A DNA stretch of 64,000 nt from Paenibacillus sp. V4I3 (GTDB lineage: Bacteria > Bacillota > Bacilli > Paenibacillales > NBRC-103111). Shown one piece after another: positions 18,271 through 26,682 of this stretch. The position numbers and the translations under genes were made by a program. Location: the NCBI RefSeq assembly GCF_030817215.1, contig NZ_JAUSZA010000001.1, positions 7,352,501-7,416,500 on the forward strand, read 5' to 3'. Position 1 is the first letter of the stretch. Every line of letters begins with the position of its first letter. Below the pieces are notes generated by a model. That model was not told the origin of the DNA. It did no database searches and saw nothing but the letters and a program-made list of their open reading frames with translations.

Positions 18271-20613
18271 TTATCCGTGTAATTTCTTATAGGAGGTCGC
18301 ACTGACGCCATGCAGCCGCTTGAATGCCCGACAAAACGTATTGGAGGAGCTATAGCCAACCTTATCGGAAATTTCAAGAATCGTTAGGTCAGTTGTCTGC
18401 AGTAGATTTTTGGCCCGATCCATGCGCAGATTTTCCAAAAAGTCAGAGAAATTAATGCCCGTTTGCTCTTTGAAGAATTGGGAGAGATACACTTTCGAGA
18501 TGCGAAAACGATCGGCCACTACATCCAGGCAAAGCTCACTGTCCGTATATGCGTTCTGCAGCATGCCAAGAATACTTTGAATCAGCTGCACATTTTGACT
18601 TTTCTTGTGCTCGTTCACGCTTTCGCATATCCATCGATAGGTTACGCGGATCGACTGATAATTTTTGCGCATATTTTCATAGGAGTCAATCTCGCTGCTC
18701 AGTGACTGGATCCGTCTGTAAATCTCCTGCTGATCGAGCTCCATTTGCGGCAGCAACTTCACCAGACTTCCCCACATTTCGAACAAGAACAACTGCATAA
18801 CAGCAAAGGAAAGGTGCCTCAGCTCGAAATTCTCATGGTATATCTCATCAAGCGTATGCTGAACCTCAGTATGGTCCCCCGCTTTGGCCAAATTGATTAA
18901 ACGGATCTCCACATCCTGCGGGAAATAGTAGTTGTTCATATCCGTCGGGAGCTCGTCATACCATACGATTTCATTCTCATTTTTCCTTAATTGTACGTTC
19001 AAAGCTTCTCTGGCCTGTTCATACGATCTGGAGATACTAGTGAGACTATCACATAAGCCGCCTACACCATAGACAGACACCAGCTTTAACTGGCTTTTCA
19101 TCTCCTCATTGGCTTCCTTCAGCTTCTGCTCAATAGGCTCCTTGTAGAGTTCCGACTGCTCAGCTCTATAACAGAAAAGCACCCCGAATTGATCCTCCGC
19201 TATATCGTAAACAAAGCCTTCCTGATCGATCGTCCTTCTCAACATTTCTTTAGCCAGTAAACGCTTCATATCCAGTTCTTCCAGCAAGTTATCATTATAG
19301 CCGTTATCGAAGCCTCGCAAATGAACAACAGCAACCCGATATAACATCCCTTGCAAATCCATACCGACATACTTTAAGAGTGCATCTGCATCACGTGCCG
19401 AAATAAATTGCCCATTCAACAACCGTTGAAAATACGCTGCCCGCAGCAAAGGAACCTGCTGCTCGATCTCGGACTTCATCCTGTGGTTATTGTTGAACAA
19501 ACCGGTTACCGTTTCTCCAATTAATCTAAAGGCATCTTTCTGGTGCGAGACTACGTCCGTTTTTTCAAGGATCATGTTTACGATATTCCTTAGCGGTTTA
19601 CTGTTGCGATAAGCCAGCACATATGCGATGAAGACACCCACGACAAGAAAGACGAACGTTAAAGAGAAAATGATTTTCTGAATATAACGAACCTTCTCCA
19701 ATACAACAAAGGTTGGCTCTCCAACCAGATACGTCCAACCGTTATAGGAGGATTTCGTATAGGTAATCATCATCTGATTCGATTGCAGCGATTGCTCGAT
19801 TACGCCCTTATCGCCAATCAGATTGCCGATCTCGATCGGTAAGGGGGCTTTACTCGCCGAAAGCTCACTAACGATTTCCCCCTCACCATCCACAATATAA
19901 GCCCAACCACCTTCGGAAATGTTCAGCCCTTGAAAAAGCTTCTGGATTTCCTTCTGGTCTATCATGACAGCAATGGCGCCCTGGGGATTTCCGGGGTACC
20001 CAAGCGATTGCATATACGTTAGCATAGAATAGGGGACACCCTGTACGATGACTTCCTCAGACGCAAATGTTTTGCGGGTATGAAATTGCTTTGCGACGAA
20101 GTCATACCATGAATCATAATCATGCTTGCTGTAACGAGCTACCCGATCAAAAAAATGCTGTAAAGAGTAACTAGCCCCCGGGGTTAACACCATTTCACTA
20201 TTTTTAAACAATACATAATAATTAAATATGAAATTGTTAGACATCCTGTAATCATATAAGCTTTTATTCGTATCCAATATCCGGTACGTATTCGTCCCCT
20301 CAAATGGATCAGTGACAGACTGAAACCTCATAATTCTTGTATCGGCCGCTAACTGCTGGGTAATCGAGGAGATTTCCTCCAATCTTCGATCGAGGATATC
20401 TTTACTCTGCTCCAACAGGTTCATATGGCTCGCGGTTGCTTCGCTTTCGATCAACGCAGTCGTCTTCTGATAAATAACCCAGCCAATAATCATCGGCAGC
20501 ATCAGAAACACAAGATATGGAACGAGAATACGTGCAAACACGCGGTGCCTTCCTTTGTTAACGTTAACATTAATGCTTCTCTCTCTCTTGAACAGCATAG
20601 TAAATGTCCCCAT
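18271..20613 (-). CDS. Membrane-anchored sensor AraC-family regulator
   Basis: 780 aa. Membrane helices near 28-50 and 310-330 enclose an extracellular Cache-like sensor (about 55-305). A long cytoplasmic region leads to a C-terminal AraC double helix-turn-helix (about 680-778: FRISKVYLSQFFKEQTGINF, then KVGYSSSNTFCRAFKRLHG). This one-component layout replaces a YesMN pair and is common beside lpl-type transporters in Paenibacillus. An alternative start, ATG at 20598, has GGGGA 8 nt upstream. It probably senses the sugar and activates the downstream ABC operon. Confidence 0.9.
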   Translation of the reverse strand: MGTFTMLFKRERSINVNVNKGRHRVFARILVPYLVFLMLPMIIGWVIYQKTTALIESEATASHMNLLEQSKDILDRRLEEISSITQQLAADTRIMRFQSVTDPFEGTNTYRILDTNKSLYDYRMSNNFIFNYYVLFKNSEMVLTPGASYSLQHFFDRVARYSKHDYDSWYDFVAKQFHTRKTFASEEVIVQGVPYSMLTYMQSLGYPGNPQGAIAVMIDQKEIQKLFQGLNISEGGWAYIVDGEGEIVSELSASKAPLPIEIGNLIGDKGVIEQSLQSNQMMITYTKSSYNGWTYLVGEPTFVVLEKVRYIQKIIFSLTFVFLVVGVFIAYVLAYRNSKPLRNIVNMILEKTDVVSHQKDAFRLIGETVTGLFNNNHRMKSEIEQQVPLLRAAYFQRLLNGQFISARDADALLKYVGMDLQGMLYRVAVVHLRGFDNGYNDNLLEELDMKRLLAKEMLRRTIDQEGFVYDIAEDQFGVLFCYRAEQSELYKEPIEQKLKEANEEMKSQLKLVSVYGVGGLCDSLTSISRSYEQAREALNVQLRKNENEIVWYDELPTDMNNYYFPQDVEIRLINLAKAGDHTEVQHTLDEIYHENFELRHLSFAVMQLFLFEMWGSLVKLLPQMELDQQEIYRRIQSLSSEIDSYENMRKNYQSIRVTYRWICESVNEHKKSQNVQLIQSILGMLQNAYTDSELCLDVVADRFRISKVYLSQFFKEQTGINFSDFLENLRMDRAKNLLQTTDLTILEISDKVGYSSSNTFCRAFKRLHGVSATSYKKLHG
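20556..20569 (-). promoter_or_regulatory. Intragenic cre site in the AraC regulator gene
   Basis: TGTTAACGTTAACA is a perfect palindrome fitting the cre consensus TGNNANCGNTNNCA. It lies roughly 45-60 bp inside the coding sequence, at codons 15-20. Cre sites in this position can act as transcription roadblocks. Together with the site at 18172 it suggests two-layer carbon catabolite repression. Confidence 0.6.
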
Positions 20614-20830
20614 TTCCTTTACGATTCCGTGTTGCGATCATATTGAGAGTAATCATTGCGCATTTCAATGTATGCGTTTGCAATCTATTGTGACGTTCAT
20701 CCCAAAAGGATAAGCTGTTACTTTCAGTATACCTTGATGTGCTGGTAATCGGAAGCTTTTCATTCTTACTTTTCTAGCCTTACCAATACCTGCTAAAGGG
20801 CGAATCAGTGTATCTACAGAAACAAAATAA

Positions 20831-20851
20831 GACTACCCAACTTGGATAGCC
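20831..20851 (-). terminator. Intrinsic terminator after the 87-aa gene
   Basis: On the minus strand GGCTATCCA / TGGGTAGTC forms a stem with G-U pairs, followed by TTATTTTGTTT. It lies about 20 bp past the stop of the small gene at 20872-21132. The rest of 20614-20830 shows no gene. Confidence 0.6.
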
Positions 20852-20871
20852 TTTTAATTGTCTTTACCACT

Positions 20872-21132
20872 TCACGGTACATTGGCTTCTGCAATAATTT
20901 CCTTTGTCAGAGGATCGACTAAAATATTGGCTTCTACACTATTGTATAGATAGCCAACGTTCCAATATGGTGCTAATTTAAACCAAACAATCTCTGCACC
21001 TGTGACTGTGTATTTATCTTCTTGACCATTAAAAGCAATTGATATTGCTTCTTTTTGCGCTGATTTATAAGCAAAAAAAACAGATACGAATACGGCGACA
21101 GTTATGACTATTAGCATTGTTATTCTTTTCAT
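20872..21132 (-). CDS. Small membrane-anchored hypothetical protein
   Basis: 86 aa with one N-terminal membrane helix (ITMLIVITVAVFVSVFFAY) and an extracytoplasmic domain of about 60 residues (YTVTGAEIVWFKLAPYWNVG, then VDPLTKEIIAEA), reminiscent of small PepSY/YpeB-like beta domains but too short to assign. It has its own terminator. It is downstream of the UvrA-like gene on the same strand, 196 bp away. Confidence 0.6.
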   Translation of the reverse strand: MKRITMLIVITVAVFVSVFFAYKSAQKEAISIAFNGQEDKYTVTGAEIVWFKLAPYWNVGYLYNSVEANILVDPLTKEIIAEANVP

Positions 21133-21327
21133 CACAAGTGCTTCCCAACCTTTGTAGAGATTTCCTCACTCTTGCTTAGCTCAATCAACAACATTTTCTT
21201 CACAACCGAGAATACTTATTTACCGAGATGAGATATTTTAAAATTCTTTGTACTGCAACCCTTCCAATTGTCCCATCTCCTGTGGAATTGATCAGCGTAT
21301 CACTTTAGAGGCGAACGCTAGAGTATC

Positions 21328-24300
21328 TTACTTCAGGCAATGATAAACCGCCATCATATCTCGTTTATTCAACTCACGAATACGATTGAAGATAGGAATA
21401 TCCGCAACTGCCTCAATTAGTAAGCTTTCAGCAACAACATCTCTTACTTTGCCAGTAAGCCATGTTTGTACATCTATGCCCTCGACGATTTCCTTGCGCC
21501 CTTCATCGTTGATGCCACTTACATAACAGCTAACACATGGCACCGATAATTTAAATACGCCATCATGGAGACCATCCTCTGAAATTACTTTCTTCCCGTT
21601 GCAGAATGGACATGGATGACTTGCTTTAATTTTATTAATTTGGGTAACAATTTTATTGTAACCAAACACTTCATAGACATAAGTTAGTTTTTTATATTTT
21701 CCATTGGTGAAATACTTATCAATAATGGTTTCTCTAGTTTCAGCAATATTGGCAAAATCACAGATGGTAATCAAGTTTTTACTGTTGATCGCCTCGAGGT
21801 TGCCTTTAATCTTGTCCCAAAATGGTACGGCATTTTGTAAAACCACCTCATAGCCCACAAAGCTTGCAAGTTCCAGTTCAAGCATTTTCAGCGCAACTTG
21901 TGTTTCCCTAGGAAATAAAGAGACATCTTCCGTAAGTGCAAGATCGCCGCCAACAATTGATTTTAGTTTTTCTAGTTGAGGTAAACTCCCTACGGTTTTA
22001 ATGACCTGATCAATCGGTTGCTGAATAATCTCACGAATATCCGTATCACTAAATTTTAGCTTTTTATGATGGTTTAACACGCTTCCTTGACAAACTGGGC
22101 AGGCAATCATTTCTTTTGAGGCTTTCATTTGCTCTTTAAGAGGAATGTTCTTCGAAATTACCATATAACGCCCAAGGATGAGATTAAAACCTTCCCATGT
22201 TCTCGAAGCCTTCCCTGCTTTATCATAAAATGACTTTTCCCAATAACCATATAAGAAAGTACGCTTTTCTGCTTCTGACATCTCATTAAAGCTTTTACTC
22301 ATATCGTGACCAAGTTCGTTCTTTATCTCTTCAAACAGGAAGTGCAATTTGGCATGTTGATAATATTTCAAGACATCCATGACTTCTGGAAGTAACATGC
22401 CATCCCAGAATGGGACTGTTTTATCTTGAATGAGAACATCCATATCAAATTGCTCAATGACACGACGACCCGAACAACTCGGACAGTGATTGTCTTGATA
22501 ATAGAAATCGAAGCTTCTTGTATCTTTATTGGTCGGATGAGCAGCCACAATATGATTGATCAGTCCACCCATTTCATAGAGAAAGCTATATTGACTATAC
22601 AGGTGTCGTTCAAGATCAATGGCGATGACAGGTGCAATCGTTTCAGATTCATATTCACCATAAATCACATGGGCAATTGGCGATAAGCTTTTTAAGATAC
22701 CACCCTTATAGACGTTTTCTGCCTTTTTAAAATAGTCCAACTGATTTTCTTGTAAGTAGTGAATACCGTTTTGCGGCTTGAGTGTGGAAGAAATATGCAT
22801 GGGGGCCTTGCTATCTTCCTTAGGTTTTTGACGATAATAATCATCATGACTGACAACATCCAGATGCTCCACAGGGTCAAACTGCCTTTTTCCAAAATCA
22901 ACGATAAAATCAGAGCTTTCCAGCATATAGGCATTATGTTCGATCATCAGGATGGAGACAGATTCATCTTCCAGAATGTCCCTAACACTATCAATGAATT
23001 GGTTTAAAATATTTTGGGATAAACCTTTTGAAGGCTCGTCAAAAATAAAAAGTGTATGTGGGTTTCTTGAATTAGCAAACAGCTCAGAAACTAAATGAAC
23101 ACATTGAAATTCACCAGTCGATAAGGACTGCGTTTTTCTTTCCAGCGTCAAATAACCAAGTCCAAGTTTGATCAATAAGCTCAAGCGTTTATGAGCGATG
23201 TCTTCATTTGGCAGTTCATCAATAATATCTTCAATCGAACGCTGAAAAATATCATCAATATCCTCGCTATATTTTGTGAGTTTCTTTTTAATATCAAGAA
23301 ACGTCGCAACGGTTGAACGACTGGAAATCGACTGGTTTCGATCTTGCCCAACCACGACCAGTTTATCTTTTGGATAACGCTTCTGAAAATCTTTGACCAT
23401 ACACTCATTGACAAGTGTAGATTTACCGCAACCCGACTCACCCGTAAAGGTTACAAGTCTATTTTTGGGAATCTGAATTTCAGCCATTTGAATATTACGA
23501 CAATAAAGATCATGAAATTGATAGTATTCTGTTGGCATTGCCTTATTTAGTTCACAATGGATAGGTTGTGGACGTGGTGATTCTTCAACAATTTTCCCAC
23601 CGTATTTACCACTACCAGGTCCAAAGAACAATTGATCATCCGCTGTGTCGAGCACCGTGTCAGAATGGTCAATGAGCCAAATTTGATTCTTATACCCTAA
23701 TTGTTTAATCTCTGCTAAAATTTTCAATAGTGTTTGGTGATCAAGACCCACGGAAATTTCATCAATGATAATAACCGTATTTTCACTTGTTGCCATGAAT
23801 TCTGCCAAGTAAAGTCGTGTTATTTCTCCACCTGACAATGTACCCATAATGCGATTTAATGTTAAGTAACCCATATTCATATTGATTATATTCTGGAGAA
23901 TATGCTGCTTCGCTTCACTAATTTGTAATTCCTCTGCAAGAGAAAGAATCGTTTCAATGCTTAAGTTATTCATATCGGAAATACTATGTGGTTGATTCAA
24001 TAATTCCATCTTATATTGCTCAACTTCTTGATTGTAGCGCCTACCCTTGCACTTTGGACAATCCACATTTTGGGTCATACTGCGCCCTTTACAATCTGGA
24101 CACCAGCCTAAGGCGTTATTAAAGGAAAAAACTTCTGGAGAAAGATTAAATTTTTCAGCAAGCGTTACACGAATCTCTTTGAACACGCCCGTATGTGTGC
24201 CAATGGTTGAACGAGGATTGGATGAAATCGATGATTTTCCGAGAAAAAGGACTAAAGGCATTTCTTCCATCTTGATGGCACTGAAATTGGTTTCCATAAT

Positions 24301-24492
24301 ATTAGGAAATAAATACTGATATTCAGCCTTTGGCAATAAGGAAACGAGACGCTTCTTGGATTCTTCACCAATGGTTTGACAAAACGTTGTTTTACCAGAT
24401 CCAGACAAACCAGCAATACCTAACGATTTATCTACTGGTAGGGCTGCATCTAATAGGTTAATATTGTTCGAAATTAATCGATTTATTTTCAT
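21328..24492 (-). CDS. UvrA-like ABC ATPase with a long zinc-finger C-terminal extension
   Basis: 1054 aa. ABC module 1 has Walker A GLSGSGKTT (28-36), a UvrA-type zinc insertion (FSFNNALGWCPDCKGR ... CPKCKGRR, about 123-152), signature LSGGE and Walker B IIIDEISVGLD. Module 2 has Walker A GESGCGKST near 350, a divergent signature LSTGE and Walker B FIFDEPSKGLS. Both modules fit in about 535 residues, against about 950 in housekeeping UvrA. The remaining ~520 residues carry Cys pairs (CPSC near 670, CPVC near 797, CPFC near 962, CVSC near 987) without Walker motifs. It is a UvrA paralogue; a role in DNA damage or toxic-compound resistance is inference. Confidence 0.8.
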   Translation of the reverse strand: MKINRLISNNINLLDAALPVDKSLGIAGLSGSGKTTFCQTIGEESKKRLVSLLPKAEYQYLFPNIMETNFSAIKMEEMPLVLFLGKSSISSNPRSTIGTHTGVFKEIRVTLAEKFNLSPEVFSFNNALGWCPDCKGRSMTQNVDCPKCKGRRYNQEVEQYKMELLNQPHSISDMNNLSIETILSLAEELQISEAKQHILQNIINMNMGYLTLNRIMGTLSGGEITRLYLAEFMATSENTVIIIDEISVGLDHQTLLKILAEIKQLGYKNQIWLIDHSDTVLDTADDQLFFGPGSGKYGGKIVEESPRPQPIHCELNKAMPTEYYQFHDLYCRNIQMAEIQIPKNRLVTFTGESGCGKSTLVNECMVKDFQKRYPKDKLVVVGQDRNQSISSRSTVATFLDIKKKLTKYSEDIDDIFQRSIEDIIDELPNEDIAHKRLSLLIKLGLGYLTLERKTQSLSTGEFQCVHLVSELFANSRNPHTLFIFDEPSKGLSQNILNQFIDSVRDILEDESVSILMIEHNAYMLESSDFIVDFGKRQFDPVEHLDVVSHDDYYRQKPKEDSKAPMHISSTLKPQNGIHYLQENQLDYFKKAENVYKGGILKSLSPIAHVIYGEYESETIAPVIAIDLERHLYSQYSFLYEMGGLINHIVAAHPTNKDTRSFDFYYQDNHCPSCSGRRVIEQFDMDVLIQDKTVPFWDGMLLPEVMDVLKYYQHAKLHFLFEEIKNELGHDMSKSFNEMSEAEKRTFLYGYWEKSFYDKAGKASRTWEGFNLILGRYMVISKNIPLKEQMKASKEMIACPVCQGSVLNHHKKLKFSDTDIREIIQQPIDQVIKTVGSLPQLEKLKSIVGGDLALTEDVSLFPRETQVALKMLELELASFVGYEVVLQNAVPFWDKIKGNLEAINSKNLITICDFANIAETRETIIDKYFTNGKYKKLTYVYEVFGYNKIVTQINKIKASHPCPFCNGKKVISEDGLHDGVFKLSVPCVSCYVSGINDEGRKEIVEGIDVQTWLTGKVRDVVAESLLIEAVADIPIFNRIRELNKRDMMAVYHCLK

Positions 24493-24667
24493 ATGTAAAT
24501 TAATCCTCTCTATTCTTATAAGCTTAGTCTTTCCATGTTATCACAGAGTTAAATGTATGAATTGCTTTTTTTTCGAATCAAAGAACTCGTCAGCTCCATT
24601 CTATTATTCTTTCACATTCCACCATTTGTATGGAACTAAAGAAGCGCCTAAGACATTGAGTTGTTTT

Positions 24668-24725
24668 TTGACAATTAGATTTACATATCCATATAAGATA
24701 AAGCCACTCCTATTACGGGGAGTGG
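24668..24725 (+). promoter_or_regulatory. Sigma-A-like promoter running straight into a terminator hairpin
   Basis: TTGACA (24668) and TATAAG (24692) are 18 bp apart. About 7 bp later a 7-bp hairpin, CCACTCC / GGAGTGG (24704-24725), is followed by TTTCTTTATTATTTT. If active it would make only a tiny RNA of 30-40 nt. It may instead be a relic whose gene was lost, or a fortuitous promoter match before a real terminator. The remaining sequence of 24493-24867 shows no convincing gene. Confidence 0.35.
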
Positions 24726-24867
24726 TTTCTTTATTATTTTCAAAGACTTGAACGAAAGATACTTAGGAAAGTCTGATGTCTAATCCTACCAAGACTCCCT
24801 TTAGGAATGTAAAACTACAACCAAACGCCCCGTAAGCCCTTAATGTATAAGGGTTATTTGTCATACA

Positions 24868-24927
24868 CAAAAAAAAGGAACCCAGCCAACGGGGCCGGGT
24901 TCAAAAGTTTATATTAAAAAGGGGGTC
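24868..24927 (-). ncRNA. Putative small C-rich RNA, copy 2
   Basis: Second copy of the unit at 9747-9806. The -10 TATAAT lies at 24938-24933 on the minus strand, then CCCCC-UUUUU (24924-24915), the hairpin GAACCCGGCC / GGCTGGGTTC (24877-24901) and eight U. Relative to copy 1 the stem changes GGACCU/AGGUCC to GAACCC/GGGUUC, and pairing is kept at both changed positions. The loop is identical. Such compensating change argues for a selected RNA hairpin rather than a random duplication. Confidence 0.6.
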
Positions 24928-24994
24928 TTGCTTATTATAATACCTCGCAAACATTATGAAACCATAACAGGAGTATTTCAATTATGTTACAAAT

Positions 24995-25008
24995 TAGAAA
25001 GCGCTTTA
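24995..25008. promoter_or_regulatory. cre-like palindrome
   Basis: AGAAAGCGCTTTAT resembles the cre site at 18172 with one arm slightly degraded. It lies upstream of both the small RNA copy 2 (minus strand) and the SDR pseudogene (plus strand). It may be a leftover of the SDR gene's promoter, or it may control the RNA. Confidence 0.4.
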
Positions 25009-25080
25009 TTTCCTACTCTTCTCCAATATTTACACCTCTAAGATTCGATCCCGCAAAGCCGGAATAATGACCTGTCATAC

Positions 25081-25570
25081 GATAATTCAAAGAAAGTCGC
25101 CATTGTGACCGGCGCATAATCCGGCATTGGCTTGGCTTCCGCTATACGTTTGGCTGAAAAGGGGTTTAAAATCGAGCTGCTCAACCGCCCGGGCGGTGAG
25201 CTTGAAGCAGCAGTGGCCAAAGTGCAGGCTGCCGGAAGAGAAGCGATCTCCATAGAAGCGGATATTGCCGTCGAGGAAGAAGTGAAACAGGCCGTTCAAA
25301 CCGTCATGGACCAATGGGGCCGGCTCGACGTACTGGTCATTCTTGTGAGTCAAACATGCAATCGAGCCTCTCAAACAGCATGGTGGCAGCATCATCATTA
25401 CTAGCTCCATTAACGGTAACCGGGTTTTCTCCAGTTTTGGCATGAGCGCTTATAGCACTTCCAAAGCCGGACAAGTGGCTTCATGAAAATGGCTGCGCTT
25501 GAATTGGCGTTACAAAATTCGTGTAAACGCGATCTGTCCAGGAGCGATCGAAACGAATATTGATGAGTAT
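25081..25570 (+). pseudogene. Short-chain dehydrogenase (SDR) pseudogene
   Basis: The frame starts KKVAIVTGA but has a stop (TAA) where the next residue of TGxxxGIG should be, then SGIGLASAIRLAEKGFKIEL and an intact stretch to WGRLDVLV. After this come a deletion and frame changes; the catalytic region is still readable as SIIITSSINGN ... SAYSTSKAGQVA, then RVNAICPGAIETNI. A premature stop, a deletion and at least two frameshifts show a decayed NAD(P)-dependent dehydrogenase. The G+C-rich codon use differs from the AT-rich flanks. Confidence 0.85.
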
Positions 25571-25589
25571 ACTCTTTACACAAAATCAG

Positions 25590-25640
25590 TTGCACCTGAC
25601 GAAGGTCTAGCATATAATAATATTAATTAGAATTATTATA
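25590..25640 (+). promoter_or_regulatory. Promoter with palindromic operator for the cation efflux gene
   Basis: TTGCAC (25590-25595) and TATAAT (25613-25618) are 17 bp apart. The -10 forms part of a perfect 9-bp inverted repeat, TATAATAAT-N10-ATTATTATA (25613-25621 and 25632-25640). AAGGAGG follows at 25644. An operator overlapping the -10 fits a metal-responsive repressor, but no such regulator gene is adjacent. Confidence 0.55.
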
Positions 25641-25656
25641 AATAAGGAGGAACCGT

Positions 25657-26622
25657 ATGAGTATCGAATACGACTATCACCATCTCCATCATGTTAAAGA
25701 ACAGAGCAAATCCAGAAAAACGTTATGGGTAACTCTCATACTGACCGCCTTTTTCACCATTGTAGAAATTGTAGGTGGGGTGCTCTCTAATTCCCTTGCT
25801 TTACTATCCGACTCTGCTCATATGATCTCCGATGTCATCGCTTTGGGGCTTAGTATGGTTGCTCTGAAGCTGGCTACTCGTCAGCCTAATGCGCGGTTCA
25901 CCTTTGGTTTCCTGCGGTTTGAGATTATCGCTTCTTTTCTGAATGGATTAGCCCTCTGTATCATTGCTTTGGGAATTTTTATCGAAGGAATTCAACGTAT
26001 CATTAACCCGCAGCCGATTCACCTGGCTCTTATGCTTGGAATTGCCTCCATCGGTTTCGTTGTCAATCTTGTTCTTACATTGGTTCTCCATAACAGTGTG
26101 AAAGAAGAGGACAATCTGAATGTGAAAAGCGCGCTGTGGCACTTTTTCGGTGATTTACTCAGCTCGGTAGGTGTCATTATCTCTTCTATTATCATTTATT
26201 ACACAGGTCTTCTCTTGTTCGATCCTCTGATTTCGATGGTCATTGGCGGCATTATTTTTACTGGTGGGAGCAAAATCATTCGAGAATCTTATCTGATTCT
26301 GATGGAATCGGTGCCTGAGCGCTTCAACTTAGATGAAATTCGCAGCGAGATCGCGCGTGTTGAAGGTGTCGAAGATGTGCATGAGATGCATCTGTGGGCG
26401 GTTTCGACTGATCACTACTCTTTAACCGCGCATGTGTTCATCAATCCCAACATTCAACCCTTCTGTGTTATTCTTGCGATTAATGAAACGCTGAAAAGTA
26501 AATATGGCATCAAGCACTCCACCATCCAAATTGAACATGCCGACATTAATCCACATGGGGATTATGGCAAAGAGTTTTTGAAACATCAAAGACAAACGAA
26601 TAGAAATGAGATTCATATCTAA
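25657..26622 (+). CDS. czcD: Cation diffusion facilitator (CzcD-like metal exporter)
   Basis: 321 aa with a His-rich N-terminus (YDYHHLHH) and six membrane helices. The CDF metal sites are HxxxD-type: LSDSAHMISD in helix 2 and ALWHFFGDLL in helix 5. The cytoplasmic C-terminal domain has MHLWAVS and IQIEHAD. It exports Zn2+, Co2+, Cd2+ or similar in exchange for H+ or K+. The SDR relic lies directly upstream. The exact metal is not decided by sequence. Confidence 0.92.
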   Translation: MSIEYDYHHLHHVKEQSKSRKTLWVTLILTAFFTIVEIVGGVLSNSLALLSDSAHMISDVIALGLSMVALKLATRQPNARFTFGFLRFEIIASFLNGLALCIIALGIFIEGIQRIINPQPIHLALMLGIASIGFVVNLVLTLVLHNSVKEEDNLNVKSALWHFFGDLLSSVGVIISSIIIYYTGLLLFDPLISMVIGGIIFTGGSKIIRESYLILMESVPERFNLDEIRSEIARVEGVEDVHEMHLWAVSTDHYSLTAHVFINPNIQPFCVILAINETLKSKYGIKHSTIQIEHADINPHGDYGKEFLKHQRQTNRNEIHI

Positions 26623-26640
26623 TAAGGGAAAGGCCAAGAA

Positions 26641-26679
26641 GACCGCTATACTTCTCATCTTAACGAGAGTATAACGGTC
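26641..26679. terminator. Bidirectional terminator between CDF and LacI genes
   Basis: GACCGcTATACTtCTC pairs with GAGAGTATAaCGGTC across an 8-nt loop, with one bulge or mismatch per arm. T-rich sequence follows on the plus strand and A-rich sequence precedes it. It separates two convergent genes. Confidence 0.8.
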
Positions 26680-26682
26680 TTT

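Noticed and set aside
24464..24751. 95-residue plus-strand frame overlapping the UvrA-like start
   Set aside because: No ribosome binding site, overlaps a promoter and terminator, and composition is like intergenic AT-rich sequence.
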